The notes: generated by a model not told the origin, from the letters alone. Counted from the stretch's first letter, positions 1 to 7,829 are shown. The stretch is 64,000 bases of DNA from Algoriphagus pacificus (GCF_017254845.1 NZ_JAFKCU010000002.1:1-64000), one strand, 5' to 3'. Translations and numbers: made by a program.

Positions 1-1202
1 TGGTTCCCATGGGGGGCTTTGTGAGTTCCGATGATGCCTATTTTGGCTCAGGCCTGTTGGCAAGACTAACCTTCAATCAGGAAGCTATTTACTTCTGGAG
101 AAAGGAAATCTATCTGCCGGACGAGAACGATGCCAACTGGAGCTATCCCTATCAGAAAATATTTTATGCCAATGTGGTATTGGATGGCTTGAAATCCTTT
201 AGTCCAAAATCGGAAATAGAACGGCAGCGCATGCTGGAATTGGAGTCATCTGCAAAGTTTTATAGGGCGATGGGACATTTTGAAGTGCTGATGCTCTTTG
301 CTGAACCTTTTGATCCGAGTATTGAGGGACAATTGGGTATTCCGATCCGCCTGAGTTCGGATATCAATGTAAAGTCGGGCAGGGCAACGATGAAAGAAAG
401 CTTTGCCCAGATTGTTTCGGATCTGGAGGAGAGTATAGATTACCTACCGGTAAAGGCGGATATTCCAAGCAGACCTTCACAGTGGGCTGCCCATGCCATG
501 CTCGGCAGGGTTTATCTGACGATGCATGCTTTTGGGGAATCCTTTGAGGCCAGTAGTAGGGCCTTGGCCATCGACGATGAATTGATGGATTATAATGAAC
601 TGGACTCAAGTTTGAATTATCCATTTGAGCTGATGCATCCTGAGACGGTCTTTTATGGCAGACAGCTTACATCCACTTTTACTGGCAATGCGGAAAGCTA
701 TGTGAATCCGGAGCTGCTGGGATTATATGATTCTCTGGACCTGAGGCCGTATTTCTTTTTCAAGCAGAGTTCGGGGCCGGAGCGGTTTATTTTCCGGGGC
801 AATTATACAGGGGATTTTTACCAGTTTGGGGGAATTGCCACCGATGAGGTTTTACTGAACCTTGCGGAGGCAGGTGCAAGAACGGGGAATGAAACAGAAG
901 CCAATGAAGCCCTGAAATACCTATTGGAAAACAGGATGACGGAAGGTTTTCAGTGGGAGGAGGATCTGACAGGGGAGGAACTGATGGAATTGATTCTGCT
1001 GGAACGAAGAAAGGAGCTGTTGTTCAGGGATATCAGATGGATGGACCTGAAGCGGCATAATTTATATCCTGCCTATGAAACTACCTTGACCCGGGAATTC
1101 AACGAGGAGGATGCTGTTCTTCTACCCAATAGTCCCCGCTATGCCTTTGAAATTCCTCCTTTGGAAATGCAGTTGAATCCCATGACGCAAAATGAACGCT
1201 GA
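1..1202 (+). CDS. SusD/RagB family outer-membrane lipoprotein, 5' partial
   Basis: This is the C-terminal part of a SusD-type surface lipoprotein, which binds glycans or other nutrients and delivers them to a SusC TonB-dependent channel. The frame is open to the window edge (codons start at base 3), so the methionine at base 9 is internal. The signal peptide and N-terminus are missing. Visible family features are an AKFYRAMGHFEVLM-type helix near residue 85, an AAHAMLGRVYLTM helix near 160, and the C-terminal ERRKELLFRDIRWMDLKR segment that closes most SusD proteins. About 397 residues remain, against roughly 480-600 for the family. The susC partner should lie upstream, outside the window. 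A hairpin terminator follows 68 bases after the stop. Confidence 0.93.
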   Translation, partial: VPMGGFVSSDDAYFGSGLLARLTFNQEAIYFWRKEIYLPDENDANWSYPYQKIFYANVVLDGLKSFSPKSEIERQRMLELESSAKFYRAMGHFEVLMLFAEPFDPSIEGQLGIPIRLSSDINVKSGRATMKESFAQIVSDLEESIDYLPVKADIPSRPSQWAAHAMLGRVYLTMHAFGESFEASSRALAIDDELMDYNELDSSLNYPFELMHPETVFYGRQLTSTFTGNAESYVNPELLGLYDSLDLRPYFFFKQSSGPERFIFRGNYTGDFYQFGGIATDEVLLNLAEAGARTGNETEANEALKYLLENRMTEGFQWEEDLTGEELMELILLERRKELLFRDIRWMDLKRHNLYPAYETTLTREFNEEDAVLLPNSPRYAFEIPPLEMQLNPMTQNER

Positions 1203-1270
1203 TTGGTAGGGGTAAGGGAAGGGTTTTTGTTATTTTTTGCAACCCGTCAAATCACAATTTTAGGGTTGTG

Positions 1271-1304
1271 GAGCTGTGGATTTCAGTTCACAGCTCTTTT
1301 TTTG
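1271..1304 (+). terminator. Rho-independent terminator after the SusD gene
   Basis: An 8-bp perfect stem (GAGCTGTG pairing with CACAGCTC, 10-base loop) is followed by a run of seven T. It lies 68 bases after the SusD stop codon. Confidence 0.8.
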
Positions 1305-1567
1305 TTGGGTAGTGAGCTGTAGAATTTCCAAGTTTTGTAAAGTCATGAAAAAATTAGTCAAAAGAGTTATACCATATGTGGTTCTTTCTATAATAAAATA
1401 TTCAGAGTCTTCTAGATGTGATCGACGAAATTCTTAATTTGGTTTCATAATAGTTTTTACTCCTGTTGACAAAGTAGATAGATCCTTAATAGACTAGGTG
1501 GACTTTGGTAATACAGGTGCTATGCACAATACCGCTGGACAAATTAGCGCTAACGATTAAAGGTAAA
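1305..1567. other. Intergenic leader before the RES-domain gene
   Basis: AT-rich, with no convincing gene. Together with the terminator it separates the SusD gene from an accessory block. A 9-base match (GTGGAGCTG, 1266-1274) to the tmRNA 3' end lies just before it and could mark the outer edge of an island, but it is too short to be conclusive. Confidence 0.3.
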
Positions 1568-2503
1568 ATGGAGAGCAATAAAGAAACAAAAACCTACGAT
1601 GAAGACCTATCATTGTTCCCTGACCTCCAGCAATACAAAAGACAATTACAGCAGTTAAGAGAACTAACGCCAGACAATACGCCGTTTGATAAATTGTATG
1701 ACAAGTATTTTGACTTGGCAGTAATTCTTCCGCAGATTACTGCTATGCAGACAGCAGAAAATTTTAATCAACATAGGTTCTTTAGGGTACGGTTAAATAT
1801 TAACGAGGACACAGAAGATACAAGAATTATCCAAACACATTCATATCCTCCCGGGTACGTTTGTAAAGAGAACGGACGAGCTAATTTAAAAGGGAGAAGT
1901 GTTTTCTATTGCTCAAACGACCCCACATGTGCTTTACTAGAATCAAAACCAAAAGTGGGCGATATTGCGCATATAAGCATCTGGAGAGGAGCAGCAACCA
2001 GAGATATTAAAATTGCTCTATGCTTGCCATTTAACTTGACTGACTTCAATAGCTTCCAAGTTATGGCTAACGAAGCTTGGGCTTTTGCAAAAAAACACTA
2101 CACGGACGAAGCGAGAGACAAATTTGAGCATTTCATTGAATTAAATAAATTCATTGCTGATCGGTTCGTGCAAGAGAGAATTCCATACTTCTTGACATCT
2201 TGGTTCGCTGACCAAATACTCTTTCATAATGATCATTGGAGGGATTACATTCTTTATCCAAGTGTTGAGTCAAACAAAAAATATTGTAACATGGCATTTC
2301 ATCCAAATACTGTGACAAGATTCATGACTTTGGAGAAAGTCATAAGAGTAAAAATTGTAAAAGTTGAGAATAAAGACGTAGAGTTTACAATGGGTAGAGT
2401 TGGTGAAATTGAAAAGACAAATTTAAAATGGAGAAAGGCAACAGATATTGAGGATAAACTATTCACAGACTATGGATTTGTCCCAAACGAAATTAAGAAA
2501 TAA
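1568..2503 (+). CDS. RES-domain protein (ADP-ribosyltransferase/NADase-like fold)
   Basis: A 311-residue protein with a RES-like core: an FFRVR strand with its arginine near residue 73, then GRANLKGRSVFYCSND and a CALLES segment with glutamate near residue 125. These match the R, Y and E positions of the RES fold, a NAD-cleaving or ADP-ribosyltransferase-like fold best known from RES/Xre toxin-antitoxin pairs. No Xre antitoxin lies next to it, and the protein is longer than typical RES toxins, with extra regions at both ends. The frame could start at a TTG at 1505, but the ATG at 1568 is preferred. It sits in an accessory block next to a RadC-like gene and a serine recombinase. Domain call by motif only; toxin activity is not shown. 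Confidence 0.65.
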   Translation: MESNKETKTYDEDLSLFPDLQQYKRQLQQLRELTPDNTPFDKLYDKYFDLAVILPQITAMQTAENFNQHRFFRVRLNINEDTEDTRIIQTHSYPPGYVCKENGRANLKGRSVFYCSNDPTCALLESKPKVGDIAHISIWRGAATRDIKIALCLPFNLTDFNSFQVMANEAWAFAKKHYTDEARDKFEHFIELNKFIADRFVQERIPYFLTSWFADQILFHNDHWRDYILYPSVESNKKYCNMAFHPNTVTRFMTLEKVIRVKIVKVENKDVEFTMGRVGEIEKTNLKWRKATDIEDKLFTDYGFVPNEIKK

Positions 2504-3031
2504 CGGTACTGTGCTCAACAACGGGTTCCATGAATAATCAAAAGTTCATTTGCTGGCATTTTTTATTTGTTTAAGCTTTTTGACTGATTGGAAGAAATTA
2601 TAGTTAGACAAAGCTTTTTTATAAAAGCAGAATTCAACTGAAAATTGACTTTGAAAATGGTTCCTTTATGTTTGTTGTGAATGAAATAGTGGATAAAGTT
2701 TCAATGAAACCCATAACTAATAAAGGTGGCTCGAAAGCCAGTTTTCTGCCTGACTTTGATTTCAATTGATTTTTTGAAAAAGTGCGATTCAATCATCCTT
2801 GTTAAACAAAACTGAATACTTTTTTTTACTGGTTTAGTTTTAAGAAAATTTACTTCTGTTCTGGTCCTTTGAATTCCTCAGAAAATTAGATTGAGGGCTC
2901 TGGGCAACCTGAAGCTTCCGGCATAAAGCCGTTTGCTTCGCTTCACTTTTTATTCCTTTTCCTTCAGGTCTTTGTCGCCCTAGATCTGGGGATGCTTCAT
3001 AATTCATTGTTCCACAAAAACGAAAAAGATT
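2504..3031. other. Gene-free spacer with a long inverted repeat
   Basis: No gene was recognised in these 528 bases. The start (2513-2526) contains CTCAACAACGGGTT, which resembles one half of the attC-like sites found at 44-53 kb, but no second half was found. At 2902-2980 a long imperfect hairpin has arms GGGCAACCTGAAG and CTTCAGGTCTTTGTCGCCC. It ends about 50 bases before the RadC-like start codon. Confidence 0.4.
2902..2980. repeat. Long imperfect inverted repeat upstream of the RadC-like gene
   Basis: The left arm (2902-2914) pairs with the right arm (2962-2980), enclosing about 47 bases with smaller internal palindromes (CCGGCATAAAGCCG, GCTTCGCTTC). It may be a 5' regulatory structure or a recombination site; the sequence alone does not decide. 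Confidence 0.5.
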
Positions 3032-3502
3032 ATGGAGACTTCCGAAAGAAAAATTGATTTAGGTATCGTAGCTGAAATACAATTGAGCTACAGTAACACG
3101 GTTAAAGCAAGTCAAAGACCCAAGGTGACCTGTTCCAGACAGGTATATGAAGTATTGGTTGAATCCTGGGATAAAGGAAGTCTGGACTTTGTCGAGCACT
3201 TCAAAGTAATGCTACTGAACCGGGCCAACAGGGTTTTGGGAATGGTGACTATTTCCGCCGGAGGAACTGCCGGTACCGTGGTGGATATCAAGTTGATCCT
3301 TGCTACTGCCATCAAGGCGAATGCTTCTTCGATGATCTTAAGCCATAATCATCCTTCAGGTAACCTGATGCCTTCAGAACAGGATAAAAGATTAACCAAT
3401 CGGGTTAAAGATGCCGGTAAACTATTGGATATTCCGGTATTGGATCATGTGATCGTTACCTCAGAAGGATACTTTTCTTTTGCTGATGAAGGAGTCCTTT
3501 AG
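3032..3502 (+). CDS. Short RadC-like JAB-domain protein
   Basis: A 156-residue protein made of the RadC/JAB (MPN-like) domain only. The metal-site motif SHNHPSGNLMPSEQD is at about residues 103-117, preceded by the ISAGGTAGTVV strand. It ends FSFADEGVL, almost identical to the end of the full-length RadC at 63233-63928, but lacks that protein's N-terminal helix-hairpin-helix region. Short RadC-like proteins are common on Bacteroidota mobile elements. Their role is unknown, and the old link of RadC to repair is not supported. Here it lies between a RES-domain gene and a serine recombinase, which fits an island. The start ATG follows an AT-rich leader. Confidence 0.88.
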   Translation: METSERKIDLGIVAEIQLSYSNTVKASQRPKVTCSRQVYEVLVESWDKGSLDFVEHFKVMLLNRANRVLGMVTISAGGTAGTVVDIKLILATAIKANASSMILSHNHPSGNLMPSEQDKRLTNRVKDAGKLLDIPVLDHVIVTSEGYFSFADEGVL

Positions 3503-3730
3503 GGGCTCTTTTTAATTCATATAAATAGATATCAGAATATTAAGAAGATCGAATGGCAAGGAGTCAGATTAAATTTCACCTTATTCTAATGTATATCTGA
3601 TTCAAGAGGGTGAAATTTGATTGTGTTATAATAAAAGGAGGTTAACTGGTTTTTGAGTTATTGAAATTTTGATGCCGAATTCGGTTTTCGGTGTGTCCTA
3701 ATCCAGAAGATAGGTAGTTCCTTATTAGTT

Positions 3731-3886
3731 ATGAAGGCAATAGGAAAAACTAGATCGGATAGGTTGGACCAATTAAGGAAATGCTTTAAAACTGAAGGTA
3801 TTGATATTAGTCCAAATGACCTTGAAAAAACTTACGAGATTATAAATAAATTTTGTAAATTAGCTGTAAATCAAATAGTTAAATAA
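3731..3886 (+). CDS. Small hypothetical protein upstream of the recombinase
   Basis: A 51-codon ORF starting ATG (MKAIGKTRSDRLDQL) and ending one base before the TTG start of the serine recombinase. The product is basic and mostly helical, with an EGIDISPNDLEKTYEIINKF segment, so it could be a small DNA-binding or accessory protein. The one-base spacing suggests that the recombinase is translated by coupling to this ORF, which would explain its weak TTG start. No family was recognised. Confidence 0.5.
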   Translation: MKAIGKTRSDRLDQLRKCFKTEGIDISPNDLEKTYEIINKFCKLAVNQIVK

Positions 3887-3887
3887 G

Positions 3888-5447
3888 TTGGAAGTTGATT
3901 TATATATTAGAGTAAGTACTGACGAGCAAGCTGATAAAGGTTATTCCCAACGCTCTCAATTTGAAGTGCTCACAAAGCATTGTGAGCAAAATTTTTATAA
4001 AATCCGACACGTAATTTATGAGGATCATAGTGCTAAAACTTTTGATCGTCCAGAATGGAAGAAATATTTAAATCGAATTAGGACTAGTAGAAGTAGGTCA
4101 AAGAGCCTTGTGCTTTTTACAAAATGGGATCGGTTCAGTAGGAACGCAGGAGACGCTTATTCGATGATCAATCTTCTGAAGGTGAGTAATATTGAACCTC
4201 AAGCTATTGAGCAGCCATTGGATATGGAGATCCCAGAATCCAAGATCATGTTAGCTATTTACCTGGCGACTCCTGAGGTAGAGAATGATAGAAGAGCTTT
4301 GAATATTTTTTATGGGATTAGAAGAGCAACCAAAGAAGGAAGATACCTAAAAAAAGCACCATATGGTTATAAGAATAAAGCTAGGGAAGATGGCAGTAAA
4401 TACATTGATATCGTTGAAAATGAAGCTAGAATAATTCGTGAAGCCTTTGATTTAGTTTCTTCCGGAGATTTTTCTGTCGAACATGTTTTAAGAAGTGTTA
4501 GAGAGAAAGGGCTTAGAATGAGCAAAGCAAATTTCTGGAGAATGTTAAGAAGCAAACATTACATAGGAAAAATTTTTGTTGCCGCATATAAAGAGGAGGA
4601 AGCTCATTATGTCGAAGGTCAGCACGACGGAATTATTGATATAAATACTTTTCTAAAAGTTCAGGAAATTTTAGATGGAAGAAAAAGTTCAAAGATCAGA
4701 AAGTCAAAACCTCTGCTTAATGAACACTTACCTCTCAGAGGATTTCTTTCATGCCCGAATTGTGAAAAGAATATTTCTGGGAGTGGAAGCAGGAGTAAAA
4801 CAGGGAAATATCATTATTATTATCACTGTAAGTCACCCTGTAAATTTAGGATACGAGCTGAAATAGCAAACGAAAGAATTACACAAATATTAAATGGCTT
4901 CACCTTAAGACCTCAATTGGTGTCCTTTATTCAAGATGAACTTATAGGATTACTTAACAAAAAGCTTAATCAGGATGGCAGGAGCCGTGAATTGCTCCTA
5001 TCAAAAATGGAAAAAGTTAACAGTAAGCTTGCCAAAGCTCGAAATCTACTCTTGGAAGATAAAATTGATTCTGAAGATTTCAATTCAATAAAAAGGGAGT
5101 GTAATAGTGAAATCGAGAGTCTTGAAACACAAATTTCAGCTATGAATTTAAGGCCTAAAAAAGACTATAAAGGTATGATTGATAGAGGCTTAATCGTGAT
5201 GGGCAAGCTTGGTGAGTTATATGCAAAAGCGAGTGTAGAGGAGAAGAAGATAATACTGAGTTCGACTTTTTCAAAAAAAATTACTTTTCAGGCTGAAAAA
5301 GTTCGAACTCCTGAGGTTAATAAATTCATTAAGCTTATCTATCTGATAAATAGTGGGTTTTACGCAAAAAAGAAAGGCACAAACCCTTTGAAATTGGATT
5401 TGTGCCGTCAGGTGGAGCTGGCGAGATTCGAACTCGCGTCCAGATAA
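3888..5447 (+). CDS. Large serine recombinase (site-specific integrase)
   Basis: A 519-residue large serine recombinase. The N-terminal resolvase catalytic domain (about residues 1-145) has YIRVSTDEQ with the nucleophilic serine near residue 9, and FTKWDRFSRN. A recombinase domain follows (PYGYK, about 160-260), then a zinc ribbon with CPNC and HCKSPC near 290-320 and a coiled coil at about 365-420. It uses a TTG start one base after a small ORF. The last residues (ELARFELASR) are encoded by the 3' end of the convergent tmRNA gene, and the codons before them overlap the tmRNA terminator. This marks the tmRNA as the likely attachment site and the protein as the integrase of the left-hand block. 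No frameshift or catalytic loss is seen. Confidence 0.9.
   Translation: MEVDLYIRVSTDEQADKGYSQRSQFEVLTKHCEQNFYKIRHVIYEDHSAKTFDRPEWKKYLNRIRTSRSRSKSLVLFTKWDRFSRNAGDAYSMINLLKVSNIEPQAIEQPLDMEIPESKIMLAIYLATPEVENDRRALNIFYGIRRATKEGRYLKKAPYGYKNKAREDGSKYIDIVENEARIIREAFDLVSSGDFSVEHVLRSVREKGLRMSKANFWRMLRSKHYIGKIFVAAYKEEEAHYVEGQHDGIIDINTFLKVQEILDGRKSSKIRKSKPLLNEHLPLRGFLSCPNCEKNISGSGSRSKTGKYHYYYHCKSPCKFRIRAEIANERITQILNGFTLRPQLVSFIQDELIGLLNKKLNQDGRSRELLLSKMEKVNSKLAKARNLLLEDKIDSEDFNSIKRECNSEIESLETQISAMNLRPKKDYKGMIDRGLIVMGKLGELYAKASVEEKKIILSSTFSKKITFQAEKVRTPEVNKFIKLIYLINSGFYAKKKGTNPLKLDLCRQVELARFELASR
5365..5406 (-). terminator. tmRNA terminator inside the recombinase gene
   Basis: Read on the minus strand, GGCACAAATCC pairs with GGGTTTGTGCC and is followed by a T-rich tract. 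It starts 6 bases after the tmRNA 3' end and lies within the last codons of the recombinase on the other strand. Confidence 0.7.
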
Positions 5448-5810
5448 GGAAACACCGTACCGTCTACATGCTTAGTCACCTGTTAGATTTTTGACCGAAA
5501 TATGCTGGATGACACACCTTGTTCCGGCTTAGCTATTGGTCTTAGACTTGCTTAATAGCATCACAAGCCGCAACCCGATCAAGTCGACACCTCAGATCCG
5601 CCCGGATCAGATAACAAGCGGTGAGATGTGGCTGGGGAATTACTCTCGTAACTCAACCCTTTAAGCGATCTATCCTAAGAGGTTAGATTAGGCAGCCATG
5701 GCGTAAGAAGTTTCGCCATTTATAGTTCGTATGAATCTTTCAAGGCCGTACATACTCCAGCCTGCATGCGAGCCCGATCTTTACACTTACTGTCAAAACC
5801 GGTCAGCCCC
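5413..5810 (-). ncRNA. ssrA: Transfer-messenger RNA (tmRNA)
   Basis: tmRNA rescues ribosomes stalled on broken messages by acting as alanine-tRNA and then as a short mRNA for a degradation tag. On the minus strand the 5' end is GGGGCTGACCGGTTTTGACA, and the 3' end has the T-arm GTTCGAATCTC and the acceptor CAGCTCC plus discriminator A. GGGGCTG pairs with CAGCTCC, including one G-U pair. The gene encodes CC but not the full CCA. The tag frame reads GETSYAMAA then TAA. The length of about 398 bases is normal for a one-piece tmRNA. The 3' 35 bases overlap the end of the serine recombinase gene. Confidence 0.95.
5688..5717 (-). other. tmRNA tag reading frame
   Basis: Nine codons and a TAA stop encode GETSYAMAA; the first glycine is taken as the resume codon. 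The hydrophobic AMAA end is the expected protease-recognised tail and resembles other Bacteroidota tags. Confidence 0.85.
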
Positions 5811-5825
5811 ATTGTGATAGGATGA

Positions 5826-5851
5826 CAAAAGTAACCTAATTTTAGTTCCAA
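5826..5851 (-). promoter_or_regulatory. Probable tmRNA promoter
   Basis: On the minus strand TACTTTTG (5826-5833) matches the Bacteroidota -7 element TAnnTTTG. A TTG lies 15 bases further upstream, slightly close for a -33 element. The mature tmRNA starts about 15 bases downstream, which fits a short precursor trimmed at its 5' end. Confidence 0.5.
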
Positions 5852-5908
5852 GGAAATGATTTGTTGTATTTGAAAATAGTAAGTCTTTAAAGACTCTGGA
5901 TCAGCCCA

Positions 5909-5950
5909 CGGTCAACAGTCAACAGTCGACCGTGGACCGTCGACCGTCAA
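5909..5950. repeat. Six tandem heptamers of GTC-rich sequence
   Basis: Six 7-base units (CGGTCAA, CAGTCAA, CAGTCGA, CCGTGGA, CCGTCGA, CCGTCAA) lie in a row between the tmRNA promoter region and dnaX. The same 6-7 base periodicity recurs in CAGT-rich stretches elsewhere in the window. Confidence 0.75.
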
Positions 5951-6105
5951 CATTATGGCTAATTATCATTGAAAACATTGTTCCTGTTTTTCGATCTTAA
6001 AATCTATTAACAACATGCTATTCAATCTCAAGCCTTTATGGAAAATCTTTTGAATTGCTCAAATTTCTAGGTTTTCCTATAAAGAGATTTTTATATCTTG
6101 CGGTG

Positions 6106-7251
6106 ATGGAAAACTTCGTCGTTTCGGCAAGAAAATACAGACCGGCAGATTTTAAGAGTGTGGTGGGGCAGCAGCATATCACTACGACTCTTCAAAATGC
6201 CATTAAAAACAATCACCTAGCGCAGGCTTTTCTTTTTTGTGGACCTCGGGGAGTAGGTAAAACTACCTGTGCCCGTATTTTGGCAAAAACGATCAATTGT
6301 GAAAACCGTCAAGCTGATCAAGAAGCTTGTGGGGTTTGTGAGTCTTGTGTTTCTTTCAAAAACAACAGTTCTTTCAATATTTATGAATTGGATGCTGCAT
6401 CCAATAACTCAGTTGATGATATCCGAAACTTAGTTGATCAGGTGCGCTATGCTCCTCAAAAAGGTCAATACAAAGTTTATATCATTGATGAGGTTCACAT
6501 GCTTTCAAATCAGGCTTTCAATGCCTTTTTGAAGACATTAGAAGAGCCTCCAAAGTATGCCATCTTTATTTTGGCTACTACTGAAAAGCACAAAATCATC
6601 CCTACTATTCTTTCTCGCTGTCAGATTTTTGATTTTAACAGAATTCAGATCAAGCATATTTCAGAGCACCTGAAATACATTGCTGACAAAGAAAGCGTGG
6701 ATTATGAGGATGAGGCATTACGATTGATCGCAACTAAGGCTGATGGAGCTTTGCGAGACGCATTGTCGATTTTCGATTTGATTGTGACATATTCTGCAGG
6801 GAAAAAGGTCACCTATCACGAGACGATCGATAATCTTCATATTCTGGATTACGATTATTATTTCAAAGTTGTCGATGCCTTGATCGCTGAAGATCTTTCA
6901 AATGTCCTGTTGATTTTTGATGAGATTCTAAAGAAAGGCTTTGACGGACATAATTTCATTGTAGGGCTTTGTGAGCATTTCAGAGACCTTTTAGTAGCAA
7001 AAGATCCTGCCACAATTGAATTGATCCAGGTTTCTGAAAGTGCTAAAGAACGCTACTTAAAGCAGACTGAAGTTGCTTCTACTTCATTTTTACTTTCTGC
7101 ACTTAATATCGCTAACCAATGCGATATCCATTACAAAACTTCTAAGAACCAGCGCTTGCATGTGGAACTAGCTTTAATGAAAATGGCTAAGCTACCTCAG
7201 GCGTTCAAGTTGGCTGCTTTGGCAGCTGATGAGGCAAAAAAAAAAGTCTGA
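6106..7251 (+). CDS. dnaX: DNA polymerase III clamp loader, gamma form (DnaX)
   Basis: The ATPase motor of the clamp loader that places the sliding clamp on DNA during replication. From ATG 6106 (MENFVVSARKYRP) it shows a Walker A GPRGVGKTT near residue 47, a four-cysteine zinc site (CENRQADQEACGVCESC), Walker B with IIDEVHML, sensor ATTEKHK and the SRCQ motif. In this frame the protein ends after 381 residues at EAKKKV and a TGA, immediately after a run of ten A. The tau C-terminal part continues in the -1 frame (7239-7829). This product would correspond to the gamma form made without frameshifting. An earlier in-frame start at 6055 is not supported by similarity. Confidence 0.93.
   Translation: MENFVVSARKYRPADFKSVVGQQHITTTLQNAIKNNHLAQAFLFCGPRGVGKTTCARILAKTINCENRQADQEACGVCESCVSFKNNSSFNIYELDAASNNSVDDIRNLVDQVRYAPQKGQYKVYIIDEVHMLSNQAFNAFLKTLEEPPKYAIFILATTEKHKIIPTILSRCQIFDFNRIQIKHISEHLKYIADKESVDYEDEALRLIATKADGALRDALSIFDLIVTYSAGKKVTYHETIDNLHILDYDYYFKVVDALIAEDLSNVLLIFDEILKKGFDGHNFIVGLCEHFRDLLVAKDPATIELIQVSESAKERYLKQTEVASTSFLLSALNIANQCDIHYKTSKNQRLHVELALMKMAKLPQAFKLAALAADEAKKKV
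7236..7246 (+). promoter_or_regulatory. Slippery A10 tract, probable programmed frameshift site in dnaX
   Basis: Ten consecutive A followed by G, read GCA AAA AAA AAA GTC TGA in the gamma frame. A -1 shift gives AAA AGT CTG and keeps the frame open to 7829, restoring a full tau protein of about 574 residues. Thermus dnaX (A9, transcript slippage) and E. coli dnaX (A AAA AAG) use the same device. A homopolymer sequencing error is the alternative. Confidence 0.7.
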
Positions 7252-7829
7252 GTAACTCAGATTCTTCCCCTGAAGTAAAACCAAAACCATCAGTTCCCCC
7301 GCTTTCCGCTGGCGTAAAGTCCACTCCGGTGCAGCGAACGATGTCTATTCCGACTAGTTTGACGCATACCAAGAAGATTATTGCTGAGAAAGCAAAAGAT
7401 GAGGAACGCAAGATCGAGCAAAAGAAGGCCGAAGCCCAAGTCGTTGAAACTGTAAATACCCTTCAACTGACCCAGGAAAAGCTGGATGAGGTAATGCCCA
7501 AAGTTTTGGATCATTACAAATCTGGAGGTAAAGTCTTAGAGCATGCGATTTTGAACCAGACTACCAAAATGGAAGGGCACGAAATCTGTCTGGAAGTCAT
7601 GGGTCATGTGCAGGAAGAAATCGCGCAAAAGATGAAGCCTGAATTACTGGCTTTGATTCGCGACCTGACGGGGGCTGGAAAACTGGGGATTAAATTAGTG
7701 GTAAAAGAAGAGATGGAATCTCATTCGAATAAGCTCTATACGAGTTCGGATAAATTCAGATTTTTAAAGGAGAAGCATCCGGCACTTGCCGAGTTTCAGC
7801 GGAAATTTGGTCTGGAAACGGACTTCTAA
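7239..7829 (+). CDS. dnaX: DnaX tau-specific C-terminal region, -1 frame
   Basis: This segment continues DnaX after the A10 tract. The first part is a Ser/Pro/Lys-rich linker (SDSSPEVKPKPSVPP), as expected between clamp-loader domain III and the tau C-terminal domains. Next comes a charged helix (residues TKKIIAEKAKDEERKIEQ) and a globular domain ending FQRKFGLETDF. No good independent start codon or promoter precedes it; the ATG at 7344 lies well after the linker begins. It is therefore best read as the tau extension reached by frameshifting or transcript slippage. Its stop overlaps the convergent stop of the DUF3078 gene by 4 bases. Confidence 0.8.
   Translation, partial: KKSLSNSDSSPEVKPKPSVPPLSAGVKSTPVQRTMSIPTSLTHTKKIIAEKAKDEERKIEQKKAEAQVVETVNTLQLTQEKLDEVMPKVLDHYKSGGKVLEHAILNQTTKMEGHEICLEVMGHVQEEIAQKMKPELLALIRDLTGAGKLGIKLVVKEEMESHSNKLYTSSDKFRFLKEKHPALAEFQRKFGLETDF

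Noticed and set aside
364-624. Antisense ORF within the SusD gene
   Set aside because: Fully overlapped by a strong coding frame and without family features.
2504-2580. Full attC-like site after the RES-domain gene
   Set aside because: Only one half (CAACAACGGGTT) is present and no pairing partner was found, so it is not listed as a site.
5413-5447. tRNA gene at the recombinase end
   Set aside because: The T-arm and acceptor belong to tmRNA: the 5' half is almost 400 bases away and a tag frame lies between.
3888-5447. Serine recombinase as the integrase of the cassette array at 44-53 kb
   Set aside because: Integron integrases are tyrosine recombinases; this one is linked to tmRNA and lies 39 kb away.
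5907-5952. Short regularly spaced repeats as a CRISPR or replication origin iterons
   Set aside because: Seven-base units without spacers; no DnaA-box pattern or replication gene apart from dnaX, which is not linked to origins.
7236-7251. dnaX as a pseudogene broken by a frameshift
   Set aside because: Both parts are intact and meet exactly at a slippery A10 tract, as in known programmed sites; recorded instead as probable frameshifting, with assembly error as the alternative.
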